From Rhizophlyctis rosea (Eukaryota > Chytridiomycota > Chytridiomycetes > Rhizophlyctidales > Rhizophlyctidaceae): a DNA stretch of 62,908 bases. Of the stretch, positions 1 to 13,300 are shown in pieces. Position numbers and translations under genes: made by a program. The stretch lies in the NCBI GenBank assembly GCA_027596075.1, contig JADGJC010000243.1, positions 1 to 62,908 of the forward strand, given 5' to 3'. The notes beneath the pieces are model-generated. The model saw only the letters and a list, made by a program, of their open reading frames with translations. It was not told the origin of the DNA and did not search any database. Position 1 is the stretch's first letter. Each line of letters begins with the position of its first letter.

Positions 1-1639
1 CAACCCATTGTTCGCTTTCACAAACAATACCACAAGCTTTCACAGAGCGGTTTTGATCTCTGGATATTCTCAGCTTGTATATTCAAAGGTACATGCTCCC
101 ACGCCTCCCGCTGTCGGAAGTCTACAAATTTCGCGCCTCCAACTGACCTCTTGCTCTCCGTCTTACTTTTCACTAACGCCCCCTCGCCGCGAACTGTTTA
201 GTCGGGTGAGTATGCCATTTTGTACGTGCGGGGATGTGTGAGTGGTGGTGGGGGAAAGCGACGCACGTTGGAGATCGTGGGAAGAAAGTGGCTAAAGTGG
301 GAAAGAAGGAGGAGACAGTCGCATCACAGTCGCATACCGCTTTGGATACGGCTCTGTCCACAGTGGCTTGAGTTCAATAATCCCCGATTTGGTATAATTG
401 GTTGTCGCACAAAATGTTGCCTTTGGCTGAGTTATGCATTACGTAAGTTTCAGTTTAGGAATGCGTCACACACAACGCTTTATTATAATTTCTACCAGCT
501 GACCCGGTGTTTCACACACACAGCCCTTCACCCTTTCTCCATTTCGTTTCACTTCATTTTCCAATCCGTTCCAACCCACTTTCCCACGCCCATCCGCATT
601 CCCATGGCCGTCAAGACTTGCCATCTTCACAATAAAGTTCACTGGTGGGCCACTCTGCCGGGTTCAAGGCCCGGGTGAACTCTTCCGATCCTACTGCCCG
701 GTTTAGGCCGTGGGGTAGTGAACAAGTTCGATCCTGCTGCCCGGTTTAGGCCGTGGGGCAGTTGAACAAGTCGATCCTACTGCCCAGTTTAGGCTGTGGG
801 GTAGTTGACCAAGTACGCTCTACACGGGGGCGGGGTCCTGGGTGTCCAGGCCATTCACTACCGTGGCGGTCCCACACCGCGCAGTCTGCGAAGTGGGAAA
901 GTGGGGTGGAGGGTTTTGTATAGTGTGTAGCTTACTTTGTATTGTACTCTATGTAATATAGAGGAGGATAGAGAGTAGGAACGGACGTCGGAAAGTACGG
1001 AGGAAGGCAGGGACGGAGAGTCGGGACGGGAATCTGATGTTGGGAGTCTGTGAATGTGTTTGTATATAATTGTTGTGAATATCAGAAGGTGAGGCGAGGT
1101 GGGACTGAGTTTTCCCCACCTGCACCGTTGTTCAAGCATCTGTATTCTTCTCAAGTACGCTTTTACCGCACCGGCCGTTTGTCAATGTCATACCTACATC
1201 TTTCCAATCACTCACACCCAAATATCCATCCCACCATATCAATTCTCCATCAAACTCAGTAGTAATGATACCCGACCCCACTCATAGACAAAGCCCAATA
1301 TACAGAAAACATCAACGGATACCATACGTGGAAAACAAAAGAATCTAATATTATAATCACTCATCGAGTGATAAGCTTCCACAGGCAGTAACTTTACATA
1401 ACCACATAACCAACTTCTATTTCATTTCATAGGAACTTAAACATTCAATTCCTTCTCTATATTGTAAATTGTTAAAAAAAAACTACATAATCAAAACGAT
1501 CAACGTAATTTGATGGTTTTTTTCTCCTTCTCCGCGGGTTATGGTGAAACCCCGCCACCCGTACTAACAAAAAACGATATCAAACCAAATTCCTGATATC
1601 AAATAAAATTCCCTACTCCTTACGCACACTCTCATACCC
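1..1639. other. Non-coding flank
   Basis: I see no convincing gene here. The short open frames have no recognisable protein and no consistent splice structure. The stretch holds the 43 bp tandem repeat at 687-815, listed separately. From about 1440 it is AT-rich, which fits the 3' flank of the minus-strand gene ending at 1640. Confidence 0.5.
687..815. repeat. Three tandem copies of a 43 bp unit
   Basis: Copies start at 687, 730 and 773. Each begins GATCCT and carries CTGCCC, GTTTAGGC and GTGGGG blocks in the same order, with only a few substitutions between copies. The exact 43 bp spacing makes this a minisatellite. No open frame runs through it convincingly and no function is suggested. 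Confidence 0.9.
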
Positions 1640-4260
1640 CTAAATCCTCCTCTCCCGACTCCTCTCGCGTCCCCTCTCACGTCCCCTCTCCTCGTACCGC
1701 CCATCATACCGCGGGTCATATCCCTGTTGCTGGGCGTAGCCTCCCACTAAGGGACGGTCGACTTCGAAGTCGACGCTGAGGTGGCTGCTACCCCCCTGTG
1801 ACACCACGCTTTGTCCCGGTCGTGGTGCGTAAGGGGATTGAGGCGGGTAAGATGGTGGTGGGGAGAGTGGTGAAGTAGGGTTGGAATGTGAGTGGGAACG
1901 TTGGGAGGGGTGGCGTTGGGGTGGGTAGGCGTATTGGGGGGATGTGGTGTAGATTTGTGGACGACCATCTCCCGAGCGGTTTGACCCGCGACTTTGGGCT
2001 GAGGAAGACGACTGTGCCGGCATAGCGATGGGGATTGGGTAGGAGTTTAGAGCTTCCTGATCGTATCCGTCACCACCGTATTGCTGTTGGGAGCGTTGAC
2101 GGGAAGGAGATCGACCTCGACTGCTGGCTCTGCTGGCGCTTCGTTCACGTCCATCACGCTGTTCCCTCTCTTCCTCATACCCGGTTTCCCATTCCCGGTA
2201 TTGGGGGAGGGACCCAACAGCCGGTTGGGAAGGTCGACGACCACCCCCGCCTTGAGAAGAAGGCTGATAACTACTCTTCATAGTCGTCAACTCCTCATAA
2301 CTCCTATCCCACTGCTGCGCACCCTTATCAATGCTACGGTCTCCCTCCCAATCACTCTGAGAAACATACCCACTCTCCCTCCTTGAACTAAACCCGCTCG
2401 TCGTCGGACTCCGTTCATTCAACATCCGGAACTTCGGGTTCCCCAACCCACTCAACCCCGTTGGACTTCCTCCGCCATTCTGACTCCCATGTCTGCTATA
2501 AGCTTTATTTGTTACGTCAATGGACATGACACCACCACCTCCACGTTGGCCGTATGAGCGGGCGGAAGAGAGGTTTGAGCGAGTTTTCCCATCGATTTCG
2601 CGGTATGCGGACATGATCCGACGGAGGGTGAGGAGGTAGTGGAGGAAAGCCCAGAAGTAGATTCGGAAAGTGATTTGGAAGACGTAAGGGTAGTCTGTCC
2701 AGTGTGTAATGCAGAAGGAGGAGAGGAAGAGTGCCAATATAAGCGTAACGACGAGCGTCACTACAACCGTCCGGGTTTTGCGGACCGCGTAGTTGGAGTT
2801 ACTTTGCGCTGTGGAGTTTGCGGCGAGGTTGGTGCGGATTCTGAACAACAAGAACAGACTGGCAATCGTAAGACAGTTATCGAGGGCGATACACCACACT
2901 ACGGCAACTAGGAGGGCGTATTCGCGCGATTTGGGCCACTCGGGTGTGGCTTGCATGACGAGGTACATCAGGTATACGCCGACGCCGATGGGGAGGGCGA
3001 AGGAGATGAAGATTAGGATGTATTGGAGGGGGCGGGGGTACCAGGTTATGGGCTCGAAGGCGCGTTGCATTTTTATGCGGTTGAAGAGCTGTGTGTGGAC
3101 GTTCAGTATGAGACAATGAAGAGGGATGGGGTGCAAGACTTACGTGGATGCTGAAAGCGATAAGTTCTAAAAGGATAGCGGCTTGACCGATACGGTTTAA
3201 TCCGATGTCGGGTGTGCTGACACCGTCTGTTCGGGCATTGAAAATGATACTGAGGATGTCACTCAACATCAGCGCCATCATCGCTGCCATGAAATGGAGC
3301 ATCATGTTCCTCCTGTTTGCCGCACTACTCCCCGCGCCTCCATTATCCCCCGTCTTTCGGGCAAGGACGTGGAGGTATATGATGTAGGAAATGGAAAATA
3401 ACGTCCCGGCAAGGGAAAGAACGAAGGATAACCACGTAACAACAAGATGCATATACTGCATGATCGGCGCGGGGTAGGGCCACTCGGTGAAGGTTATATC
3501 AGTGATATAAAGCGTGTGAGAAGAGTTTGTGTTGGCTTGGAGTTTGAAGCGGTTGTAGGAAGTCGGTCCGAATTGGGCTTGGCAGTGGGAGATGTCCATC
3601 TCGCAGTAGGAGTAGGCGTCGGTTGTTATGTTTGAGGGTGTGCAGGCTGTGGTGATGTCGACGGCACCGCATTTGGGGGAGGCGTCGCCTAGGTCGGAGC
3701 GTTCGACGGAGAGGGTCCATTCTTTTCTGCCCTGGTTGGTTTTTCGACGGGAGGTGAGTGGGTGGGATGTGGGGAGGGAGAGGGTGTAGGTACTTACTGC
3801 CATCCAGAATGTGATTTTGCCGGAGGTTGCGCCTACGGCACCTGGTTTGGCGAAGGAAAGACCGCCGTATTGGTTTGGGATGTTGAACTCGGTTTTCATG
3901 ACGTAGTTGATGTTTTGGGCCACGGCTTGTGGTGGGAGAGCGGGGAGGCCTTGGAAGGCATAGTTTTCTGGGGAGTGTTGCCAGCCTGAAGTGCAATGTA
4001 GAAGTGAGTATGGAACGCGGTTATGGAGCAGTCACCAAGCCAATGCGTCTTTGTTTACTAACAAAGCCCTGGCGAGACTTGCTGGCGCATACACAACACA
4101 CAATCGAAAACCTCCCCCCCAAACAACAACTACCAACTCCAACCCGCAAAGCCAAGACCAACACCAACAACTCACCCCAGTTACTCCACCCCTGACCCAA
4201 AGCACCAATCTGCCCATCGTACACCTTGAGAGGTGCGGTATATGACTGGGTAGCCCCCAT
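1640..4260 (-). CDS. Seven-helix receptor-like protein with ectodomain and long disordered tail
   Basis: Four exons (4260-4176, 3985-3798, 3731-3144, 3088-1640) with GT-AG introns join into 769 residues. Residues 1 to about 180 form a Cys- and Asn-rich ectodomain that starts with a GQGWSNWGW stretch. About 183-447 holds seven hydrophobic helices in the order expected of a G-protein-coupled receptor. About 448-769 is a Ser/Gly/Pro/Gln-rich, low-complexity tail ending in RE/RR repeats, which looks cytosolic. I cannot place it in a named receptor family. The ATG at 4260 is the first one available, but no signal peptide follows it, so an upstream exon (possibly spliced to the TACCCAG acceptor nearby) may encode one. 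A plasma-membrane sensor role is inferred from topology only. Confidence 0.75.
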
Positions 4261-6149
4261 TCGGGAGGACAACGGACGGACGAAAGAGAAGGAAGAAACA
4301 AAAGGTAGTTGATAGAAAATACCAGGACAAATATAGAAACCGATATACTATGTTGTCAATAAGTTAGAGCATAGAAAATGATATCGGGGCACACGACCAG
4401 GTTATCCCCGGTGCGGAGGGTAGGGCGGTGAAGGGAAGACACGAGGAAAGACAACGGGTAGTGCAAAACAGGAAGGTCGGGGGATGCGGGGGGTCCAAGT
4501 GGGTCATATACCGGGGGAACCAGGTATAGTCTTGACGCCCGCGAGGTCGGAAGGTGGACGGAGAGAGGAACTGGAGTGAAGGATTTTGCGGAGGGAAGAA
4601 GTTTTGGCGGGTGAAACAGGACGAGAGGAAGCCTGGAGTCTGGACAATGGTTGTCAACTTGTCGTGTGCGTGAGCTCGTGACAGTTTCACAGTTTGAATG
4701 TGTGTTGTGTCGGATGAATATTCTGTCGTGGAAGGGGAGAGTTTGGAGAGGCACCTCTCCTGGCTGTTGTGTGGGTGCTGGGCTTTTTCGTACATGTCAA
4801 GTTGTTCAACTTGTCAAAGGTGGTGTGATGGGCTTCGCAGCCTCGTGCACTCTGGATCGTCAAAACCTTGTGGACCAAGTTTACATCACCAATCTCCCTT
4901 CAACCATTCCCAACACTCGGTCTTACAATTCCGACCTCCTGGCAACACTTTCTACGAAAGGGAAGTCGCCACCACCTTTAGATACTTCCGCATCGAGCTA
5001 AATTTGCCGATTCGACTTGAGGAATCTGAAACGCATGTGCTGTGGCTCAGCTGTCCAAAATGTACCATATGGCCTTCGATGGTGTACATCCATATTATCC
5101 AGCGAACCAGATCCTCTCTTCACTCCCTTTTAGCGTGGTGTCACATCACGGTCGCACTCGCCACAGGGGAATGGGGAGGCGTCTCCGTGCAATCGGAGAC
5201 TTTTTTGGGTATGTTTGTCTTGAATTGGATGGATGTTTGTTAATTGGAGTATGATACCCAGGGGTCGGTACAACTGGATCTGACATTCATATGATCTTCA
5301 TATGCTCAGGGGTGACAGCATACCGGTGGAACATTGTGTTACAGGTGAGTGACCGGTGTCACCATATACCCTCCGCGCATCCAATAAATGCTGCTAATAG
5401 CAAATAGTGCCGCATTGAGTGAGTGTCCATCAATGATCGCGTGTGTAACAGTATGGCGCCTCCGCCTCGCTCTCGAATTATGCCGCAACTCATTGATCGG
5501 CTTTTCCCACCGAGAGAAGACGGTCACGTGGGCTATGTAAGCACTTTAGTGATGCGTCCAATGATGATTTCAAAGTCAGTACAGCCCTACGCTCCTCTTG
5601 CTGAAAGCAAAATAACTCAGAATGGCATCACTACAATCGCATTGCATTACTATGCATCAATTGCCACCATTTCCTATGGCACTATGTTATTGATGTCATT
5701 GGTGAAGACAAGTGAAGATTCCGGTCAAGCATTCGACCGGGAAAGAAAGTCAGGAATACTGCACCAAGAACCAAAGGTGTGGATCCATTCCAGGTATTAG
5801 ATGTGTGCGGTCAGTCCTTCTCCAAACTGGACTAATGCAATAAAATCAAAATCGAAATTTGTGAACAATCTTTCGATAAGCATTGATTGGATCAAGATAT
5901 AATGATTGTTCAGATCGGGAGCATCCAAGTAAATCAAGTATCCGTCCCACTTGCTTCACGATAGATAGATCGATATTTGTTTCTTTTTGTTCCTGTGCTT
6001 TAAAGTGAATTTTTCCATGTTGTATGCTACGCTTTGATGTGGGTGATTGAGGGCTCGCCCAATAACTTAGCTTTGAATGTGCTGTACATCAATAGTCATG
6101 ACTTGACGGAAGACCACCTTTCACAACAACCCACCAACACTTGAACGGT

Positions 6150-6960
6150 GCGGAGCACCCTTCTTGTCCATCTTCCCTGCAATAGGTTCAGTAAGAAGAT
6201 GAGCGTCTTGCAGCTGTGTGACATTCAGACCCCGATTCCGAAGAACGAGTATTACCGTCAAGTCCCTTGTTTTGACACGCACAACAGATCATTTATGATG
6301 TTGTGGTTTTCTCCGGCTGATTTTGAAAAACCGTTATTCATATCTACCCCAGAAGAAAGTTCTTTGTCGTGTATTTTCAATGCAGGTATCAACCCATGCC
6401 AAGCCAAGTCTTTCATGCGCCAATTCTTCTGGATTGTCCCCAGTCAAAACACCAGTTCTGGTTAGCGGAGGCAGGACGAAGCCCCCCAAAAGATGAACCC
6501 CTCGAATGAAGAATGCCACGACTGGCGTTTGCAACTTTGGCCGCATTGTCTCCTTTTTTCTCAAGTTTCATATGCCCGGTCGAGAACTCGTCGCAATCTT
6601 CATCATGCAGTACAAATATGAGTCAAACACGTTGCAAAAAGACTACACAACGAGGATCGAATACACCATCTAACGGAAATCAAGGCCCCTGGTGGCCTGC
6701 GTACTGACCACCAATAAATTATACCTTGGATAACTTGTACTGTACCAAAATGAGGCAATGCGTTTTCGGTGGCAGTCCGACCACTATGCTGGTATTAGAG
6801 GGGAAAAGTCAATAAATGACCAGCTTATATGACTTTCTGACCTCTTATTCAGCAGTCAGGTCAACACAGAATTTGCAGCATGGGACTGATTGATAAAACC
6901 ATTGGTGCAACACCCACTACACCCCCTTCGACTGCGCCAAATGAAAGTACATGTCGAGTG
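6150..6960. repeat. Diverged direct duplication, copy 1
   Basis: Anchors in this stretch recur in the same order about 2.7 kb downstream: the 20-mer ending CAATAGGTTCA (6171 and 8892), GCGTTTGCAA (about 6525 and 9231), the CATGCTxxxATT..GGxGAAAAG block (about 6776 and 9490), and TATGACTTTC (about 6828 and 9540). Offsets stay within 2680-2721 bp, so this is a colinear old duplication with heavy substitution. No coding content is recognised. Confidence 0.5.
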
Positions 6961-8879
6961 GGCTGACTGGACTGGTGACACTACAAGAGAGGAGCACGCA
7001 GATCGTCCACAAAAAGTTGTGCTTCCCGCTGTACAGTCACATCCAAGACGCGCTGAGCTGTCATCCACACTTTCAAGGTTTGAGACAGATTATCATGCTC
7101 CCGAGTTAGCATTTCTTTTTCCCTCCTTTCCCAATGAAAGTGCATGTATCGCTCCGAAGGTCAAGGGTTGCCCAGCTCATGACATTGGCGTATGTTTTTT
7201 TAGTAAGCATAGCCGCCCATTTTGCATTGTTGACCTTCCTCGGACGGAACAGTCAGAGTCATTAAAACAAACAAAAACAAAAACGCTGTTGTTTTCGCAG
7301 AAATTACTGCCCAGCTGGTTGATCGTTGTCGAACTTTCCTCTAGGCGTAGGCCATCCTTATGGTTGTCTCTTGATATCATAATAGACACCAATGCCGGCC
7401 AGGGGGTGTGACAAAAAGGAATTCGTCTCGGAAGTGGCGAAACACCACAGACGGCGTTGACCACGCAGTCCGTCCACTGGTTCTGTAAGTGACTTAAGTA
7501 GATGGTGGAAGTCTCATTCGGACTTATGCTGAGAAGATGAAGGGCTTATCTGACCTCATGTGCTATGCTGTGACCAACATCTGCAACGAGAAAACTGTCA
7601 TCGGCACTCGATTTGAATTTTGGGAACAAAAAACGAAAGTCTCAAACAGAAGTCATGTGGACTCCCTTCGTTGATTTGCTTGAACTGTTTAGGGGTCAGA
7701 GAACTCCGTCATCCCCAAGTAAATTCATCTGGGGCGCATTTTCAACCTCACTTCGTTCTCGAAAGGTGTTGCGCTGTTTAAAAGGAACACGGGAAGAACT
7801 GGGACATATCAATGGAAGATAACTATACTACCGAGAAGCCTTGAGAATTGTTGGCGTATCCTTCTGTTCAGAAACGTCCAACCTGTCACAATCTCAAGAT
7901 TCGCCACAACTGTCATTAGCAGCCAGATGGTGCGAAAAAATGCAACCGTCAAGCACCCCAGAGAACGACACAGGAAATTATCCGTGACACGACCATGTTC
8001 AGACACCTTAGGTATGGAATTCATGCAATCAAATTCATTTATATCGTTTCAGAAATATACATACGTACTATGCCTCAATTGATTGGTCGGACTTCGGCTT
8101 TTTGAAGGAGGTCATGTATGATGATCAGTCATTTGATCGTGTTATGTAAGCGTGTAACTGATGCGCCCGGTGATGGCTACTTCACCATCGTTTCGACTTG
8201 AAGACCCAAGGCAGTCCATGACACTGCGTTCCATTCATTTACACCATTGCTCCTCCCCACGTAGGCGCTATGTGCTAAATATCAACGGGAAGTTTGGCTC
8301 AAGTATCCGGTCTCTACCAAGGTGCATCGCATATCCACCAAAACACAATGAACTTGGTGGCGACAACGGATAAGAAATTGAAATGGAACCCGCTAAGACA
8401 TAACGGAAGGAAGCTTCCGAACTAAGGAGTAATGATTAGGCTGCGGATATTGAAAGCATGCTTGTATGTGTTCCGCGGTCGATAGTTCATAAATTCGGAT
8501 ACGCCCTGCCAGGAACAACAGTTCATCACGCACAAAACCAAATCATTGCACTCGACGCTGATCAAGTCCCTCACACTTGCTGCACGAATTTCACAAATCA
8601 TATTCTTGCTTTTGGATCTTACGGGTGCGAGTATGTTGCTTCAATCTGAATGCATCTCCGACTGAGGAATTGTGAGGGAAGCAAAAAGGTGTTCAGCGAT
8701 ATCCTTGTTGGCGGCGGATATTTTTTTGATCTCTTCCTGTCAATGATCGTGCAGCGTCGCCAAAAAAAGAAAAGCAACGCTGGTCAGCTCATGAGTGGGC
8801 TTCTAGGCTTCTGGGTTTTTACCCTACCGACACACCAACAGTGCGGACAAGGACATCTGGGGCTTGAGTGTTGACGACC

Positions 8880-9660
8880 CTTTTTTCCCTTCTTCCCTGC
8901 AATAGGTTCATTTGGAAGCACAACTCGAAAGTAATCCAATCTTACTGTGCAGTCCGTCTTTTGCTAGGCACAGCCGACCATCTGTGCTGTGATATCCGTT
9001 CTTAAATCGCCGACTGAAATGATTCTTTCTATCCGAAAAGGTAAACTTCTTGCATGCATTGTCTGGTAACACTGATGACCCAAATTTTGACCCAAGTGAA
9101 GCGTACTTTCGATGCTCCATGTTCCATGGACTCGTCTGTTATACACAACAACCTTCCGAACTTTCCGAAGCCAGCTGAGGCAAGGAGCAGGATGGCAAAA
9201 AATGTGTGCTCCACACGGAATGCCATGGCCAAGCGTTTGCAAGTTACAAGTGCATTGAAACCTTTTTCTTCAGGTGCACATATATGCTGCGAAAGATCGT
9301 CGTCATAACACTCAGCCTACACATATGAGTGGAGCAACTGGAAAAAAAAAACACAGACCGCAGCTCATTGCCATCAGAGGCACAGCTGATAGCTCAAATG
9401 ATAGGCATACTGCCGATAAATCATATAATGTCCCATGTACCATAACATAGGAGGCCATGTATTCCTCAATAACTACATCACCAGGCCCGACACCATGCTA
9501 TCATTGAAAGGAGAAAAGAAACTGGGTAAGGGCTTTTTGGTATGACTTTCCCGCCTCCTATTTTCTGGGGACCTTGTCAATGTCCTTAAAATGTCTGCGA
9601 TACACTTTTAAGCCTCATCAGCGTAAATCCTTTTGGATGGCTGACTGGAACGGGGGCAAT
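8880..9660. repeat. Diverged direct duplication, copy 2
   Basis: Partner of the segment at about 6150-6960, with the same anchors in the same order and nearly constant offset. Identity outside the anchors looks low by eye. Neither copy keeps a long open frame, so the duplicated unit is either non-coding or long dead. Confidence 0.5.
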
Positions 9661-10370
9661 ATTGGGGAGTCACTCGGAGACTTGTGTGATAGGATTTAAT
9701 CCGGGGCAAGATCAGTGGCGAAACTTGAGAAGGAAGGGAGCCCTGTTTTCATGTCGCCTCAGTCAAAAGTGTTCAAGTTGTTCAATAGGAAGTCAGATGG
9801 CAATCAAATATGCTATTTTCTTTCTCTGATAGATGATGAGCGAGACTGAGTAAAATGGCGACGATATGCCCAGGCGGGCGGGGTGCACGTACACTTATAA
9901 TTTCATGATCCCCTTCAAAGGTGAAGCTCCAAGAGCACATTCACAAGTGAGCACGAGCGTTACCTATTTCCATATATTGTTCCAATCCTTATGAAGGATG
10001 ACTGTCGCGATGCCTGCCATACCTTGAGATTATCGTATGTACGAATGATCATTAACAATGATCGTTCTCACCACTGTCAACAACAGTGGCGCATGGCGAA
10101 AAAAGTAATCACGCAATATGACAGTCCAAAGAGCTCGGACACAGCGAACCATGCCCAATGCCACCCATCATGTCCGGTAAATTTTGCCTATGAAATAGTG
10201 CGATCAACCTCATTTACATTGTGGTAAAAGTACACATATTTACAAAATCGCAACCTTTCGCAACCCATCTCTATCACCTAATGACGCTCATTGCGCTCAT
10301 AGCTGCTCCACACAAGGGACACCAATGCCGTAACCACCCCCCACTCCCCACTCCCGATCAGAAACCATCA

Positions 10371-13300
10371 TCACACACCACCCTCCCCACCACCACCACC
10401 ACCCCCCTCAAATCCCCCGCTCCCAACATACAACTTCCCAAACAACAACCTCCCCTTATCCCCAACCTCACTATTCTGCCTCTCCAACTCCGACCCCAAC
10501 CCCAAACTCCCACTCCTCCCAAACAGCATACTCGGACTTTCCGAAAACGCCGACAAAAGCGACCCGGCGCTCCGCACACCAGGCACCGACCCAATCGTCG
10601 CCGTGTCTTCGCCGGAGAGTTCTTGGGTATGTCCACTGCTACTACCCTCGGATTGAGCGAGGGAGGGAGAGGATACCGATGTTCGTATTGCGGGGGATGA
10701 AACACCTGCACCGTCAAGGCCAGGTGATTCCCCCCTTCCACGCATATCCCGTTCGTCAAAATATGAACTTTGCGTTGCCGTAGGTGTTGCCAGGGAAGTT
10801 TCACTCCCTTCCTTCCCTTTGCCCTTCTTTCCCTTGAACAGCTTCCCAAACAACTTCTTCCGGTTCTTCCCCGGAACGCCGGGTACGGCATCCCTCCCCT
10901 CCTCATTCACAACCGATGCGTCAGACTCGTCTCGCGTCCACGCACCCGGCGGTGACATGGGCGACTCCGTCGTGGTGGTCGTTACCACATCTTCAGCATC
11001 TAGGGTCTGCATATCGTCTACGGACGGACTGGGATTGATGAAGGAGGGTCGAGAACTGCTGTGACTAGGTCCGCTGTCCATGTCGGCTACTTCTTCCAGA
11101 CCGGTGATTTTGCGTTTTTGGAAGAGTTTGTCGCGGACTAGGGCGCCGGTGTTGGCTAGGACGGCTCTGACTGCGTCTGGGGAAAGATTGGGTTGGTGTC
11201 AGCCTTTGCGCATAGGAAGATTGCTTGCTCGGGAAAATGTTGGCTGACATGTACCTTTTTTGACAGAATCCAAAAAGTCTAGCCAACTCCAGGTCTTATT
11301 TCGGTACTCAAGTGTCGGCATCCTAAATGCAAACATATATAAATCTTCCAAATTCTTTTCTTTCGGTCCCTGCAAAACATCCAAAATCAATCAGAACAAC
11401 TGCAACACGGATCTTCTGCATCCCCGCTCGTGCCTCAAACGTCACGCAACCAAAAAGCTTACCCGATAAGAGAGACAATGCTGCACCCCGGGAACCTTGA
11501 TGTAAATAAAGCTCCGATTCTGACTAGCCCTAGCCTGCATCTGCTTCAACTCATTCATCTTCGCCTCTTTCTCCGTCCTGGTCACCACCGACGAACTACC
11601 ACCATCCCCTCCTCGAACCCTAACAGAATCAAACGCCGTACCTCTCGCCCGTCGATGTTGTTCCAGCGCCGTCACGACGTCGCTGGAGGGTTTCTGCAGG
11701 TTCGATGGGCGACGGTTGGAGGCGGAGGAGTCGCGGACACTGTACACGCTCGCTGCGTCGGCGGGTTTGGTGTCGGTGGCGGTCATAGGGGTGGATTCTC
11801 CAAATACACCACGGAGGCTCCGGACGGTCATTTGGTCGCTGGAGTCGTTGCGGAGGGGTTTGTCCGGGTTGGGGATGGAGGGCGATGGGGTGATAGCTCG
11901 GGCTTTTGCGTCCGCGGCGGCGCGCTTTTCGGGGAAGATGTATAACATGAGTTGCTTGCCCGTGTCGTAATTCATCTAGAGAACACAAAAGTGCATTTGG
12001 CGGAAAGAAACAAAGTTGTGAGTACGTCAGGAAAATGGATCGAAAAGGAGTAGGCAAACTCCAAAAGGGCAATCCCAAAAACGCTGACAACTGCCGCAAA
12101 CTTTCCCCTACAACACCACCCACCTGAAACAACAACGGAAAAATATTCAACTCAAAATGATCCACAACCTGAATGCCCGCCACAGGCGCCATCTCCCTCA
12201 AATAAACTCTCAACATCTTATGCCTCGTAAAATCCACACTCTTCCGATCAGGTACATACGCACTAATAATATCCCTAAAACTCCCAACACTCTGCACACA
12301 ATTCTCAACATGAACCTCATCAATCTCCAACGTCTGCACACTACTCAAATCCTCATTATGCGCCCACGAAAACGCCGTCTGTGACAAAGACCACTGACAA
12401 AGCGGTTGACCTTCATCCAACATCATGTACCACACGAGTTTAGACATCCGGACGAGGACACGCCACGCCACGCCGACGGATTTGCGTTTGCGTTCGAGGA
12501 GTTGGAGTTTTTTGGTTGCGTCGATGATGACGATGAGTTCGTCTTGGTATTGGACTAGGGCGCGGCGGATTTCTTTTTCTTTTTCTTTGCGGGTTTCGTC
12601 GTCGGGGCCTTTGCCTGGTGTGTTCGTGATGAAGGAGTTGCGTGGGCTGAGCATGCTGCCTTTGGTCGGACTGCCGTACTTCAACAAAGCCTCCGCCTGC
12701 CGGATCTTTTCCTGCAACGTCAAAACAGAATCCTGAACCCGTCCCAGATCCTCCATCTGCTCCAACGCCAACAACATCTTCTTCAACCGCTCGTTCCGTT
12801 CCCCGCTTGCCGGATCACGATACACAAGCAGGTTCGTGATGACATCATAGAACACAAGATACTGCTCCGAGTTGACCGATATAACAAAGGTAGGGAAATC
12901 GATATGGAATGTGTCGCTCTGCTCTCCCGAACTTCCCGCGCCTTTGCGCTTCAGGTACAGCGAATTGGGTTTATCTCTGTGCATACTGACAGACGTCCGC
13001 TCGACAACCCGTTGGAGGTATCCCGTATGACTTGCATGATCAATCAAACACTCCAACGGCGCCCAAATAGGCCAAGGACTCTGACTCTTCCCCTTCTTCG
13101 TCCCCGCCAACCCACCTCCAACCGTCTTATCAAACGCCGGCCCCGCCCGATGCATAACAATATTATCCAAATCCGTCTCCGTCTTCCCCGCAACATCCTC
13201 CCTCCTCGCCACCAAAAACTGCGCATTATGGATCTTCCATAACGTCCGGTTCTTGATGATCTCCTCGTTTCGATCCCGGTATTCGTCAAGTACTTTCTTG

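Larger units (their letters stand above)
4261..10370. other. Gene-poor interval
   Basis: About 6 kb has no gene I can support. Open frames are short (under 185 codons), start mostly at non-ATG codons and show no family motif. Frames at 5042-5254 and 5423-5800 have protein-like composition but cannot be extended by splicing. The interval contains two diverged copies of one segment (about 6150-6960 and 8880-9660), suggesting decayed sequence rather than regulatory DNA. The last part, from about 10320, is C-rich and runs into the 3' end of the Fmp27-like gene. Confidence 0.5.

Noticed and set aside
687..815. CRISPR-like array
   Set aside because: The units are contiguous with no unique spacers, and the window is eukaryotic.
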